64,000 nt of DNA from Sporobolomyces roseus (GCA_016617785.1 JADILM010000001.1:3472001-3536000), one strand, 5' to 3'; positions 1 through 12,180 are shown, numbered from the stretch's first letter. Notes: generated by a model from the letters alone, not told the origin. A program made the numbers and translations.

Positions 1-3000
1 TGACGGGCGAGAACGTCGGCACCGATGTTGAGACTGTTGAGCGAGTTGGTGATGTCTTGACCAGACTTTTGTTGGGCGAGATTGACGACGACGTCAGACA
101 TGAAAGCTCTGTTGATACCGCTTGGTGCAGCCGCTCCGTCGGGAACCGCAATACCTCCTCTGCAAGATTCGGGTAATCCATGTCAGCTTCGAGAGCAGAC
201 GCTCGAGTAGGATCAGCAGACATACCCTCCATTCTGTACATAGGTAGTGAGATCGTAAACTCCGTTCTCGTAGATGAAGATCGTGTTTCCCTTCTTCGCT
301 TCTTTCTTGACCGTTCCGTGAGAGTATCCTTTGAATCCCTTGCGGTAGTTGTATCGCATGTAAATCATCACTGGAGAGATTCGAGATGATCAGCTTACTT
401 TACAAGAGAGAGAAGAGAAGAGGTGAGCTCACTTTCGTAGTACCAGTCTGGTCGAACATCCGTAGTCGAAGCTCGGAAGTCGTGGTACTTGGCGACATCC
501 GTGACGATAGAAGAGACGTTGCTAGCTTCAAGCGTGACCCAAGGACTGACCTCTCCATCGACACCGTTACAAAGAGCGCTGACTTGAACTGGGAAGTAAT
601 CCGTAAGATCTTGTCCTCCCAGACGTTGCACTTTCGACTGTAAGAGGACGAAGCTGCACATCAGTATCTGGTCGGATAGAAATGCAGTCTCCCGGCAACT
701 TACAGTAGGCACGACGTTATTTCCGGGAACGTGGTGAGGAGCGAAAGAGGTCAAGTCGAATACTTCTCCTCGAATAGAAACGAGCATGTGATCGGGATCG
801 TTCGCGAATGATCCATCGTTCAACTCTTGTGTGTTGAAGACGTATTCTTTCGGACACTGCGGAACGAAACGAGAGGATCAGCCCAAGATCCGAGGAAATC
901 GAGGCTGACGAATCGACAACTCACGATGAGGTTACCGAGGACAGCGATGACAAAGATAGCAGAACCACAGAGAAGCCAGATGAGCATGCTATGGGAATGA
1001 ATAGAATGTCAGATAAGCTTTTTCGCACGAATCCGAACGACCGAGAACTCACTTGATGAGGAGCTTTTCCCTCCACGCCATCCTGATATCTTTACGCTTC
1101 ATACCACCGCACCATTTGAGGAAAGGACTCGGAATCCACCACGTGAACAGCCAGGTGAGGGCGAGCCAGCGTTTTCGTTCTTTGCTCATCCTGATGACTT
1201 CGACAGTTTCCTCGTTCTTCATCTCCTCCTTGCTTCCAACCTTCTCCGGCATATTTCGCTCGTCGAACATTGGTCGAGAACTTCCGTAACCCGACGGTGC
1301 GAGAGAACGTTCTTCGTCGACGAGTTGATGAGCGGGATCGAGGAAGTAATCATCTTGATCGTTGAAAGTCTTTCTGTCGTAATCTTCCTCCTCCCCATAA
1401 TCTCCTGCCATAGCTTGTTTCGAATCGAAGAGAGGGAGAGCGGCGGTTGAAGTCGTCTTGGCGAAATCGGCGTTGTAAGATTCGAGGACGGGAGTATCGG
1501 GAGTTGCGTAGGGAGAGAATCGATCTTCGACTGCAGTAGATTGTCGACCCTGAGCATCACGGAGTCGAGCGTGTTCGTCGGGATCTTCAGCACGAATGAA
1601 ATCTTCGAGATAGCGGAAAGCAGCATCGCTCAGGAAGACCTATGAAAGTACAGCGAGTTCTCAGCAAGACGAGAGAAGAAAGAAACTGGAGAGTGTGCTT
1701 ACCTTGTTCTGGCCGATACCCATCTCTTTCTCACTAAAACCGAGAATCTCCTTCACTCTGATCGCCTTGTCTCGGTAGACGAGAGCACTCAAAGCTTGAT
1801 GTTCCTCCTGTAACACCTCGATATCACCATATCTATCCCACCACTCCTTCAACTCCAAGTTGACTGTCCACTCTCCTTGCAACCGTGTCGCGAGATCGGC
1901 GAGACCGAGAGATCGAATTTGATGTTTGAGGAGTTTCGCGTCGACCTGATTGGGTAGTTGAGCATCGTTCGGTCGTAGGCAGAAGATGAACCAAGATCTC
2001 GTCGTATTGAGAGTGTTGACGAGGAGGGAAAGGGAATCGTTGACTTCTTGTACGATCGAACGACCTTCGGCTTTCGAGGAATCGGCAGTGGGACTATCTT
2101 CCTCGTTTGTAGCTTCGGTATTGGTCGAGTCAGTGAAAGGGTTGACAGGAGCGTTCTTCCCTCTCGGTCGACGAGTCGAAGGTGCACGTCTTGGTCCGAC
2201 TTTCTGACTAGCCCCGACGATCGTATCTTCACTCTTCGGGTGTGCCTTCGTTTCGACAGCACCGTTCGCGAAGAGTTGTCGAACGAAGCTGAGACTTGAC
2301 CCTCCAGTTGATAGTGCGTCCCTCGCTCCGGGAGTCGTGCGTCCGTCTTGACCGACAGCGGGAGTCGAACCTCCGAGGAGAGTGACGAAGACGGAGGAAA
2401 CGGCAGCCGAATTCGCTTGGAGGAAAGATTCGGTCGAGTAGGTGACTTGTCCATCGAAGTGGGAGATGCTGAACGTTCCAGGTCGACCTTGAGCCTCATC
2501 TCCTTCTTTACTCGCGAATGAAGGATGACTTCCCCATCTCTTCGTCATCGCCTTCAACATCGTAGCATCCGTCTTTCCCTTCCTTCGTGATTGGTCATCG
2601 ATGATGTGAACGAGTCCTCCAGGAGTGTTGGTCAAGAGTCGAACGGTTTCCGAATTTGAAGGGTATTTGTGGTCGAGTCCAGGAAGATCGAGTCCATCGG
2701 ATTTGTACTCTGCCTTGTTCGCTTCACAGAGTTGTTCGAGCGCGAATGCTTGAACTCGTTCAGTGGCCAAGTTGAAACAGAACGCTTCGACTCCGAGTCC
2801 ATCGCGGTGGGAAGAGAGATGTTGAATCGGTCCAGGGAAATCGACGACGGAAACGAAGGTGGTGAAGTCATCGCGACAGAGCTTCTCGTTGAGGAACTCG
2901 CCGATCCAACTGAAGACGAGACCGTAAAGGGATTGAGCGAGGTCGTCTCGATTCGAAGCGGATCCTTCGGCATCGAGGAAGACGGCGCAAACTTCTCCTC

Positions 3001-4140
3001 CTAGAACTGCCGACTTGTTCGTCAAAGTGTACTCGAGTTCCGAAGCGTCGACTCCGAGGAACTCTGCGGCAATGTCGAGGACGTGATTGTTCTTGACGAC
3101 TGCTGAATCGGCGTTCCTTCGTTTGTCCATCACGAATTCGATGTTTCCGAGGTGAAGAATGGCGGCGAGGAGTTGGCAGATCGAGGCTACGGCCTTTTTG
3201 GGGAACCCGACTGCCTTAAAGGCATCTTTGAGTTGTTGGAAGCGGGAGGAATCGGAAGAGAGGGAAGCGGCGGAGGATCGAGAGTGGGAGAGGTAACGAT
3301 AAGCGGAGGCGTTTGATTCGAGTCGAAGGTGTTCTCGTTCGTCGGCTGAAGCACCAGTGACGAGGTAATGGAAGATGTGGAAGTTTCGTTCGCCGGCGGG
3401 AGTGTTCGATACTCGAGACTTTTCGAGGAAGTACTCGAGACCCTTCAACCCCATCAATCTTCCTTTCTCATTGAACTGAACCTCTGTATACCTCCCGAAT
3501 CGTGAAGCATTCGCGTTGGCGAGAGTAGTGGCGCTGCCGAAAGTGTCGAGGATGAAGAAGGAAGCGGGAATAGTGGTCGAGAGTTTTGATCCTTTCTTCC
3601 CTGGAGCTGGTGCGGCCAAATCGATCAACGCCTTCAAAATCAACCTTCCAGTCTCAGTCTTTCCAGATCCTGTTTCGCCGCTATGAAAGACGCGAAGAGG
3701 AGACAGTCAGCTTTCGTTCAACCTATTTTCTCCATTTTCTCGCAAAGACCCTCTCGAAAGGCGGCTCACCTCAACACGAGACTCTGATCCTGTCCTGTCC
3801 TCCTCATGTAATAATAAGCCTTCTGTGCCGTTGCCCAAACATGAGGTCCCAGTCTCCCTCTAACTCCTTCTGAACCACAATCTGCGTATTCTGCTGAATA
3901 TTCGAGTAGACTCTGATCCGAGTTGACTTGGATGAATTGGTGAGGATTAAGACTGAGGGTGAGTTTGGGGGAGAGGTTGGTATAAGGTAGTCCTTCTAGG
4001 AAACGGGCGCGAATGATGGGAACGAGGTCGTCGATCGAGAGAGAGGGAATTCCCGCTGGCAAATCACAGACATCTGGCAGATTGATCGGGTCTAATTCGA
4101 TGTCGTGCGCTGGAGTAGGTGGAGCATCGGGATACGCCAT
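1..4140 (-). CDS. Class V chitin synthase with myosin motor-like domain (3' part missing)
   Basis: Would polymerise UDP-GlcNAc into cell-wall chitin at the plasma membrane; the N-terminal myosin-like domain of class V enzymes assists delivery to growth sites. The start is MAYPDAPP at 4140. The first intron splits the P-loop: joining at about 3774 and 3687 restores SGETGSGKTET, a proper Walker A. A long motor-like region follows (3687-1660; for example NKSAVLGGEVCAVFLDAEGS and FDGQVTYSTESF), then an acidic linker, a membrane segment (WLALTWLFTWWIPSPF, about 1140), a second hydrophobic stretch (about 970) and a cytochrome b5-like segment (VSIRGEVFDLTSFAPHHVPG, about 770). The order motor, membrane, cyt-b5 is diagnostic of this class. 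The glycosyltransferase domain with QRRRW lies beyond position 1, so catalysis cannot be checked here. At least seven introns are visible. Family call is secure; exact exon borders less so. Confidence 0.93.
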
Positions 4141-4834
4141 GTTCGGCTATCTATAGAGTGAGAGTTGCAAGTATTGGGTTTGGAAGGGTGAGAAAGTGTG
4201 GGAAGAAGTAAGGGAGGAAGAGTGGCACTGACCTCCTTGCGTGAGTCGTGAAGGGTATCTAGCGAGTTCTAGGAGTGTTCGTGAGTCGTCAAAGGTGGCG
4301 TGAAGTGGGTCGAGAGGAGGGGAAACTCTTGGATTGATTGAAATAGAATCGAAGGAGAAGGGTTCGCTTAGTGGCCCTGAAACTATCGATCTAGAGGTCG
4401 GAGGGCGTGTAGGAACTGCTTGAGAGCAGTTGAGGGTATCGACACGGTCAAGAGCGAGAAGGTAGGGAAGTTCGCGAGCAACTTGGGGAGTTTTCGCAAT
4501 CGGTCCATCGTTCGTCTCCTTCGGCCAAACCTCTTCGAACGTGTCTAATGCTTCGTCAGACCGCTCGACCAGTCTCTAGGGTACATTGGTTCTCAACAAA
4601 TGGGAAAGAATGGACGGCAACAGCGAAAGAACAATGAACAAAGGTTCGTCGAATTTCAGAAAGCTCGTAAAGGGGGAATCGTACTGAGAGGACTGAAACA
4701 AAAAGGGTACAGACAGAATAGAGACTAATGATGATGGAATAAGGATAGTGAATCGTGTCAAAAGGTACTCAAAGGAAGCTTGTCGTCGTCGACTTGAGTC
4801 GCAAACCAGTCGCGACGGAGTTTGACTGTTCCCT
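4141..4834. promoter_or_regulatory. Upstream region of the chitin synthase and 3' end of the next gene
   Basis: About 690 bases between the chitin synthase start (4140) and the stop of the GPI-type gene (4835). It must hold the chitin synthase promoter and the downstream gene's 3' UTR. No coding exon with convincing splice signals was found; short open frames here have no protein-like composition. No clear TATA box was seen. Confidence 0.5.
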
Positions 4835-5928
4835 CTAGATGAAGAGACCAGTTGCGGCGATTGCGGCACCACCAAGGGCGACACTCCAAGCTGCGACTGC
4901 AGTGAGGTCGAAAGAGTGAGGTCGTGTCGCGGCCGAAGTAGGGGAAGATCCGGAAGCTGCAGTCAAGGTACCGCTTTGGGAAGCGGCGGGGGCAGATCCT
5001 CCTGACGAGGAGGAAGCCATAGAGGATCGAACGCTCGTCGACATGGAGGAAGCGGCGGAAGAGGAAGAAGCGGAACTGCGACGAAGGGAAGATGTTGTGA
5101 GTTTGACGCTTGCGCTGGAGAGAGAGCGTGATGATCGAGAGGCGTACGAGGCGGAGGTTTCCTGAGCTTCTGAGGAAGAAGAGGCGGCAGTGGTAGCTCC
5201 AGCTCCGCCAGCACCAGCGAGTCTAGAGGGAAGGAACAGCGAAGTTAGCAAATTTTAAAAAATGAGCAAAACTTCTTCGCGACTCACTGCGTGGGGATGT
5301 TGGTCAAACACGAGGTAGCTCCAGGAAGAGGAGTCGTGACGGTACGAGTGAGCTGAAGAGCTTTCCCTTCACCGTTGGCGAGGAAACCGAAGACCTGTTA
5401 AAACGGAAAAAGGTCAGAATGATTGTGAAGAAGATGGCGTTTTCTTCTCTCCAACTCACCTCGAACGCTTCTCCCTCGGCGATCTGAAGTTGGAAGTTGT
5501 ATTGAGCCGCATCAGGAGTTGTGATGCCATCGAGAGCCAGAAGAGGGGAGTATTGTTGAGCCTGATCGACAGTGATGGTTCCACTTCGAAGAGAGTCGGG
5601 GACTTGGGAGCTAGGCAAGAATAAGACGCTCAAGGGACGGTCGTTGTTCGAGTCGAAGAAGAAGAGGTTGGTGTCTTCGCACTGTGAGAAAACGAGGAAT
5701 GTTGGGTCAGTTTTATCTGGAGCCTTTGAGGAAGGTATCAATAGACAAACCTGATGGAGGGATCCTATGCAGTTTAAGCAATGATAGAGTCAATCCTCTG
5801 CAGTCCTTGTACGTAGAGAGAGTGAGAGAAGAGGGCTCACCAGGAATGGTTGCTCTCAAACCATTAAGTTGAGCAGACGCGGTTGAAGCGAGAATGGCGA
5901 GAGGAAGGACGAGAGTGTATCCGAGCAT
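4835..5928 (-). CDS. Secreted, probably GPI-anchored Ser/Ala-rich protein
   Basis: Small secreted cell-surface protein, about 270 residues, function unknown. The start MLGYTLVLPLAILASTASAQ (5928) is a textbook signal peptide. The next region (exon about 5681-5459) is a folded, Cys-containing domain with FFFDSNNDRPLSVLFLP. The C-terminal exon (about 5222-4835) is a Ser/Ala-rich stalk ending in a hydrophobic tail (AAWSVALGGAAIAATGLFI), the pattern of a GPI-anchor signal. A 14-base microexon at 5751-5764 is needed: joining exon 1 (ends 5841), the microexon and 5681 keeps the frame as IPGSLHQCED and every junction has GT/AG. The layout resembles the many small GPI-anchored surface proteins of basidiomycetes, but I recognise no named family. 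The gene is divergent from the dehydrogenase at 6511. Confidence 0.8.
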
Positions 5929-6510
5929 GATGAAGTGCACGTTTGGAAAGTCTTGAGATGCGTTGTAGGGCGAGGGAGAGACGCGATTAGAAAGAGAGTT
6001 TGGAAGTTGTTTGGTGATTTGAAAGAAAGTTGTCAAGTAGAAGGAGCGTGAGTCGTATGGGGTTACGGGTCGTTGTCTTAGATTAGCTCCTTGCAAGTGT
6101 GTCGGCGGTTGGAGAGTAGAGTGAGGGGAAAGCGAGAGGGAATTCCGTTTCGTTTCACTGTCGGGAGCACTTCGCAAATTTCAAGACATTTCATCCCTTC
6201 CACAGACTGGAGGTCTCTCATGGACTGCGTTTGAGAGGATCAGAGACTCACTCTTGTAACGGCTTTCAAGGTGCTCGGGAAAAGATCGAAAAATTCGAAT
6301 TCTTCGACAAAGTTTCGCAAGCGAGCGCTGCCCTCTGCCCTCGACTACTGCTTGACCTTTAGACTTCTCGATATGCGTCGATTCTCGGGTCAATAGTAAT
6401 CGTTAAAATTCGCGTGTTCGGTTTCATTGACGTCGTTCAAAGTTTCGGGAGGGGCTCGATGAATGATTTCGCTCTCTCTTTCCTTCTCTCCACTTTTCTC
6501 GCTCATACAA
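5929..6510. promoter_or_regulatory. Divergent intergenic region
   Basis: About 580 bases separating two divergent genes, so it holds both promoters. It contains TTTCGCAA-type words (near 6172 and 6316) that recur in other intergenic spaces of the window. No coding exon was seen; the minus-strand open frame at 6181-6393 lacks plausible splice partners. Confidence 0.5.
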
Positions 6511-8061
6511 ATGGCTTCTCTCTCGTCTCACCTTCTCGCGTCAAAGTTGTTCTCTGTCAAAGGCCTGGTGTAAGTCTTTGAACCTGTCCTCATCCTTCTC
6601 CACTTTCTGTATCCGAAGCATTCCCCTCACCCTACGTATCTCATCGGACGCTCACGACATCGGAAAGAGCTTCTAGTACGATGTCGATTATCTTTACCAT
6701 CGTCAGACACCTCAGAGCCTCACATCGCAGCGGAAACTGACTTTTCACATTTCCTTGCGGCCTGCAGTGCCGTCGTTACTGGAGGAGGGTCCGGTATTGG
6801 GCTCATGATGACGAATGCTCTAGCTGCCAACGGTGCGCGTGTCTACATCACGGGAAGGAGAAAGGAATATCTCGCGACCGTCGTTGAGAAGTATGGAAAA
6901 GGCATCGAGGGCGAAATTATTGCGTAAGTCCGCTCGTTCGATGACTCTCAAATAGCTTACTGACGAAATGTCGACTCTAGTATGCCCGGAGATGTCACCA
7001 ACAAAGACGATTTGAAGCGAATTGCGAAGGAAATTGGAGATAAGGAAGGTGGAATTCACATCGTAAGCTCATTTTCGCCTACTTTTCCACCAGTGACGAC
7101 GTGCTGACGGCCTCACGTGCTTCCCATGTCATCAGCTGTGCGCGAACGCCGGAATCGCTGCAGGATCCCTACAGAGCAAGACGAAGCTCGATGGCTTGAA
7201 CACTGCTCAAGAGTTCTCAGACGCTCACCTTCAAGAGGAGTTTGGCGGTTGGGACGACGTTTTCAGAACGAACGCTAGTTCTGTCTTCTTCACGACCATG
7301 GCTTTCCTTCCTTTACTCGAGAAGTTCACTTGGGGAAGGGATCCGGCTGGAAAGGCGATCTACGAGAAATACCAGACTGGTGTGATCTCGACAACTTCCA
7401 TTAGTGGATTGGTTCGCAAGAGTCAGAACCACTTCGCTTGTACGTCGTCAACCTCCTCTGGCTACGAGCTTTCGTCGGTTTCGCTCTTTTTTTGCGTAGT
7501 ATTCACTGACTCGTCCTGCCTCTTCCGACTTTGTCCATCAGACAATGCCAGTAAGGCTGCTGCAAACCACATCCACCGCATGTTGGCAACCGAAGTCGGA
7601 GCAAAGTTCGGTGTTCGATTCAACTCCATCGGTTCGTCCTTTGACTCGCTATGTCTCCTCAACTGCTCAACAAGCGAGTATCGGAACTGACTTTCTTCAT
7701 CTTCTCAGCTCCTGGTGTCTTTCCCTCCGAAAGTAAGTCGACCATTTCCTTTGACCGTTTCGAGCTTTTCTTCGACGTCGAGATCCCTCGAGCTTTCCTT
7801 AAGTCCGCATGCTGAATCTCACACTGACGAGGATTCTCCACTTCTACAGTGACCGGAAGTGGATCAGACGAGAACAACCGGACCTCCCTCGAGAACCAAT
7901 TCGATCCCAAATCTCTCGGTGTCCCAGCAGATCGAGCAGGAATGGAGGAGGAAATGGGTGGATTGACACTCTTCTTGAGTTCCCGAGCTGGACAGTACAC
8001 TGACGGCGTCACTAACGTTATCGACGGAGGAACACTTTCAACCAACCCTAGCTGCTACTGA
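6511..8061 (+). CDS. Short-chain dehydrogenase/reductase (SDR)
   Basis: NAD(P)-dependent oxidoreductase of the classical SDR fold, about 310 residues, substrate unknown, probably cytosolic. Exons: 6511-6568, 6768-6923, 6981-7062, about 7137-7441, then three or more short ones to the stop at 8061. The cofactor motif TGGGSGIG follows the second splice. The CANAG motif (NNAG equivalent) opens the fourth exon. The catalytic YNASK is split by an intron near 7441-7543 (TTCGCTT joined to ACAATGCC gives FAYNASK). A PG motif (APGVFPSEMTGSG) and a terminal GQYTDGVTNVIDGG follow, as in the family. The start MASLSSHLLASKLFSVKG is taken because it is the first ATG and gives VAVVTGGGSG in frame. The 3' half carries several very short exons, so borders there are less certain. 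Confidence 0.88.
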
Positions 8062-8445
8062 GCGAAACTCCGAACTTTTGTAAATAGTTGAATCCGTGAA
8101 ACTCAAGTGGAATCCTGAAGTTTTTTGCTTTACTTTGCTATCTGCCTGTTAGATCTCCTCAGAACTCGCCCTCGCTCGCAGAGGGAAAAGGATCGCGGCG
8201 GCTGACCATTCGTAACCTTTCCGTCGTTTCCATCCTTCGGGGATGTAAAGGCCTTGTCTGTGTTCGCAGACCAATCACTTGGAAATATCTTCGACCTTGC
8301 CGCGAGTTGTCAGCGCGAGACTTGCGATCGTCGTCGATTCGTCGAGTTTTGCCGCGGACTCGAAAGCGAAGAGGACCTAGCGGCAATCTCGCTCATCTCT
8401 CTTCCTCTCCTCTGTCCAGTGACTCTCATCTACGATACCATAGAG
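8062..8445. promoter_or_regulatory. Intergenic, tandem genes
   Basis: About 380 bases between the SDR stop and the next plus-strand start. No coding signal was seen. It presumably carries the SDR 3' end and the downstream promoter. Confidence 0.4.
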
Positions 8446-9307
8446 ATGCCGGGCAAAACGAGATCGACCACCAGCAAGGCCACGACGCAAAAGCAGTTGA
8501 AAAAGGTGAGCTCCCTCCCCCTTCTCTAATCTCTGTTTGATGCAGCGCTGACGATGCAACATCTCCTCATAGACTCCTGGAGTAGTACTCAGACGTAGCG
8601 CACGACTCAACAAGGTCAAGGAGGATATCAAGGACACAGCAACGAAGGAGAATCGAATTGTTGAAACCGAAATCGATGAGAATCAGTCGGAAGTGGGTAG
8701 GTCGAGATCCGGGTCGATCAAGACGTGCAGACCTGATCGTCCACTTTCTCGTCTTCCAGGTTCGAACTCGAATGGCAAGAAACCGAAGAAGAAGTTTGTT
8801 CGAATCGAAAAAGTCGACTTCCGATGTTGCTTTCGAGAATGCTGTCAAGATCAGCCGATTGCTTTCAGATCGATCTTACTTCGTCAAAGCGTCGGGTGAG
8901 TACAGTCAGGCTTCGACACTGAATTGAGCGTTCAGGGACGAGTCGTCAAGCGATTCGTTGTACACTGACTTTCCGTTCTTGGCTGTTTTGTCGACAGTGT
9001 CGTACTGAATGACAACAAGGAAGAAGCTCTAGTGATCCCTGAGATGTGCTGTTATGATTCCGGAACGAGTCACAGATCTTGGGAAGTCGTCAAAGGTTCG
9101 CAAGTTCAACTTCGGATCGCTTCAGACGAGATCAGGACTTCTCCCAAGAACCCTTTGTTCCTCGACATCGATCGTCTCAACAGATTTGACGACGACAATC
9201 GTTTGAGCTTGTCTGCCTGGACTCGAAAGAAGAATCCGTACGAAGGGATTGACGACGAGAATCAGGAGAACGGAGATTATGGTTCAGACTCGTCCATAGT
9301 GATCTGA
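8446..9307 (+). CDS. Hypothetical basic/Cys-containing protein
   Basis: I do not recognise the family. Four exons are inferred: 8446-8505 (MPGKTRSTTSKATTQKQLKK), about 8574-8696 (TPGVVLRRSARLNKVKEDIK), about 8760-8894, and about 9000-9307. The N-terminus is very basic and includes KKPKKK, a possible nuclear localisation signal. The C-terminal exon (VVLNDNKEEALVIPEMCCYD onward) ends in an acidic tail with DDENQENGDYGSD. Exon 3 is odd: the frame that joins both neighbours reads Cys-rich FRCCFRECC, while a second open frame of the same exon reads more protein-like sequence (STSDVAFENAVKISRLL). A frameshift or a missed splice site may therefore exist in this exon. The gene is convergent with the Nop15-like gene. 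Confidence 0.55.
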
Positions 9308-9720
9308 AATATGGCTGGCGTCCTCGACATCCTTCGAAGATAGCCGCACTCAGTCCTCCGCTTCCATGCTTGAACCAAAATCTCCCGCACTTCTGTCCGT
9401 GCCGTCCTCCAGTACTTCCCCTTCTTCGTTCAGCAGTTCCTCTCTCAGTACCCTCACTGTAGCTAGCGTCTCGTTCTCGTCTTTTGTGCCCTGTACTTCT
9501 TCCTCTTCTCCTAGATTGTACTCTCGTTGAAAAAAGCTCAAAGCGAGCCAGCAGTTCACAACCAGTCTGTGAAGCGTGCGAGTGGTCTTCCGTTCTCTCC
9601 ACTGTGCGCATACCGGAGGGATGAGCGGTCCGCGAGACGAGGTTGTTACAATACATGAAAGTATTCGAAACAACCGGAAAGGGGTAAAACTAGTCTTAAA
9701 GCGAAAGGGAGAGAGGAAGA
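9308..9720. other. Convergent intergenic region
   Basis: About 410 bases between two converging genes, expected to hold both 3' UTRs and polyadenylation signals. A minus-strand open frame of 159 codons (9177-9656) covers it, but it overlaps the neighbouring exon antisense and has an Arg/Ser-biased composition typical of a shadow frame. Confidence 0.4.
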
Positions 9721-11130
9721 TTAAGTCGACTTGCGAGCCTTCTTCTTCGCGGGCTGTACAACGGGTGGCACTTAATCAGCATCATATAAAGAGACTAGGG
9801 CGAAGGAGAGAGACGTACGCCTGCACCTTCAGCACTCTTTCGACCCTTCTTGCCTCCCTTCTTTCCCTCCTCCTTCGCAACAACGTCCTCCTTCTTCTCT
9901 CCCTCGACAGTCTTTCCAGCGTATCCGGCGAAATCGTACTCGATACCGAGTTCGGCGAGTTGCTTTCGTTTCTTCTCCTCTCGAGTCAACAAACGCTTCT
10001 TGATTGATTCTTTCTGTTCATCACTCTTGGGCTGTACATCGACATGATCCAACTCAGCTAAGCTGACGATACAGAGGAGTAGCTGAGAGTCGGAAGAAGA
10101 CGTACAGCATTTCTCTTTGCGTTCTGCTTTCGACCTTTAGGGATCACTCGGAATTTTCGGTTTGCTCCAACCCAGAGTTTCGGGTGGATCTGATCATCCG
10201 GAATTATCTTGCACACGAGGATGTGTCCAGATAGAAGGTAGTTGTCCATGGTTTCTTGAACGATCGCTGCGACTGAAGCGTATTGGAATTCGATGAATGC
10301 GTAATGTTTCGAAGCACCAGTCTACGAACGGACAAGACTTGGTCAGTCTCCAAGGATGAAAGGGAATTATCAGAAAGGGACTCACTTGTTTGTTGCGAGA
10401 CAGACGAAGACGAGTGACTTCTCCGAATTGAGAGAAATAGCTCTTCATTTCCTCCTCATGGAAACCGTGAGGGACTCGACCAAGGTAGACAGTTCCGGTT
10501 TTGGCCTAGACATTTAGCGACGTGTCAGAGAGCCTAGGTGACTGCCATAAGAGAGGACCGGAGACGTACGTTCTTCTTTCGCTCTGCCTTTGCCTCGAGT
10601 TTCTTCTGAATTGAATCTCCCTTGACTGTCGGTAACTCTTCAACCTTGAAAGGCTTCTTGTTCTTCTCATCCTCCTCTGCCTCCTCATCTGAACTATCCT
10701 CTCCCTCGTCTCCACTCTCGAATCCTTCAAGGAAAGCCTCTGCTTCGTTCTCCTCATTATCATCTTCTTCTGCCTCCTCCTCGTCCAACTTGATCTCCTC
10801 TTCTACAGCAGCCGCCTTCTTTCCCTTTCCCTTGAGCGCACCCTTCTCTGGTTGAGGTGCGTCTTTACTTCTAATCTTCTCAATTTCGTCCAACTTCTTC
10901 TCTTTCAAATCCTTCTTCTCTACTCCATTCTTGCCAGCCTTGCTAATTTCCTTAGTGGCCTTGGTCTTCTTTGCTGATGTAGGTGCTTCTTCAGTAGCTG
11001 CCTCGGCTTCAACTACGCGAACTCGTTTTTTTGATGAACTTGCAGAGGGAGAATCTATGGCGGGAGCTGAAGTGGAAGGGGTAGCTTTCGGGGTACCGAC
11101 TTTGCTGGATTTGGGAGTGGATTTGGCCAT
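9721..11130 (-). CDS. Nop15-like nucleolar RRM protein (60S ribosome biogenesis)
   Basis: RNA-binding protein of the Nop15/NIFK type, which binds pre-60S particles in the nucleolus. MAKSTPKSSKVGTPKATPST starts at 11130. The N-terminal third is low complexity: Lys/Ala-rich, then strongly acidic (EEEAEEDDNEENEAEAFLEG). A single RRM follows: RNP2 as TVYLGRVPHGF (about 10490), then EMKSYFSQFGEVTRLRLSRN, and RNP1 as KHYAFIEF across the intron near 10323-10385. The part after the RRM (DNYLLSGHILVCKII and NRKFRVIPKGRK) matches the conserved family extension. The C-terminus is Lys-rich; a final intron joins GAG to PAKKKARKST before the TAA at 9721. Splices are consistent in phase. It could be called the NIFK orthologue; the family call is firm, orthology less so. 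Confidence 0.87.
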
Positions 11131-12180
11131 GGTTGGAATGATCTGTAGAGTGGAGAGTCGACCAACCACTTTCTCTCTCTCTTTCTCCAAAAAATAATTT
11201 CCGAGCTTGTTGTTGAAGAATTCGCGGAGTTGAAAGTTTCTGACCGCTTGATCAGCTTGAACTAAGCGTCATCGTCCTGGATCAAATACGGGAGAAGGGG
11301 ACTCGTGAGGATATGAAAATAGACTTTCGCAAAGTTTCGCAATCAAGCGAAGAATTCGAGGTGAGAAGAGCTTGCACGCGATCGATCTTGCAGGAATAGC
11401 GTCGAGCGACGTCCCGGTAGGTCGATAGCGCAACCTGACCAGATCGGAAGAAGACTAGGCCGCTCACGAGATGCAATCTCAATCTCCTGAATTTCGCAGA
11501 CTGTCGTTTCCGCTCGAAAGCTTCTGTATAGCTCTGATCGGCCTCTTCCCGTCGACCATACCTTTAATAGTCCTCGAGACCGATTCGACGGCTCTCGGCG
11601 AAAGCGCGTTCTCGCGGAAAGAAGCAGAATTTGCGATTCTCGAAGATTTCGCAAAACGATCTCAGCTCGCCTTTCCTCTTCAGATGACCTATTCTCCCTA
11701 TCGTTGCTCAATCCCGAGCTCACTGCCTGTAGAAGAGTGGAGAGCGGGAACGGACACACTGCGAATGGTGCATCCTTTGTCGTTTCGCAAGCTCGCTGAC
11801 TTTGGATCGACTCAACGAGGATACACGCTCCCAAACAGCACCGCTCGAAGTTTTGAGCCTCGAGAATGACCATCGTTCAGACTCGAAGGAGTTTCTATGT
11901 CGACAAGGAAGAGAGATAATCGAGTCAAGTCAGATTTCGAACTCACTTTCACTCTTTTCGAAGAACAAGCTCTTCTCTCTCAGTTGTAGACACTCTCGAG
12001 AGGAAAGTGTAGAGACGAGCAAACGAATCGTCAACGATGCAGAGAGAGAGTGGGTACTGATCAAAACTAAAGCTAACTGAGTGAGGGAAGCAAACAACTT
12101 CCCTCTTTTTCTTCCTTTTCTTTCTTTCCTCCTCGACGACAACGGCGGTAGATACTCACGCCCTTCTTCCCCTCCTTCAT
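11131..12180. promoter_or_regulatory. Gene-free region rich in TTTCGCAA words
   Basis: A gap of 1050 bases between two minus-strand genes. It contains the Nop15-like promoter and the 3' end of the dehydrogenase. Overlapping open frames occur on both strands (11343-11873 minus, 11471-11869 plus), which is what a stop-poor stretch gives by chance; neither resembles a known protein. The word TTTCGCA recurs here (for example 11324-11340 twice in tandem, near 11503, 11647 and 11780). Confidence 0.45.

Noticed and set aside
9177..9656. Minus-strand frame of 159 codons
   Set aside because: Overlaps the last exon of the 8.4 kb gene antisense and has Arg/Ser bias typical of a shadow.
11343..11873. 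Minus-strand open frame of 176 codons with an overlapping plus-strand frame
   Set aside because: Both strands open at once, no recognisable domain, no splice partners; likely chance in stop-poor DNA.
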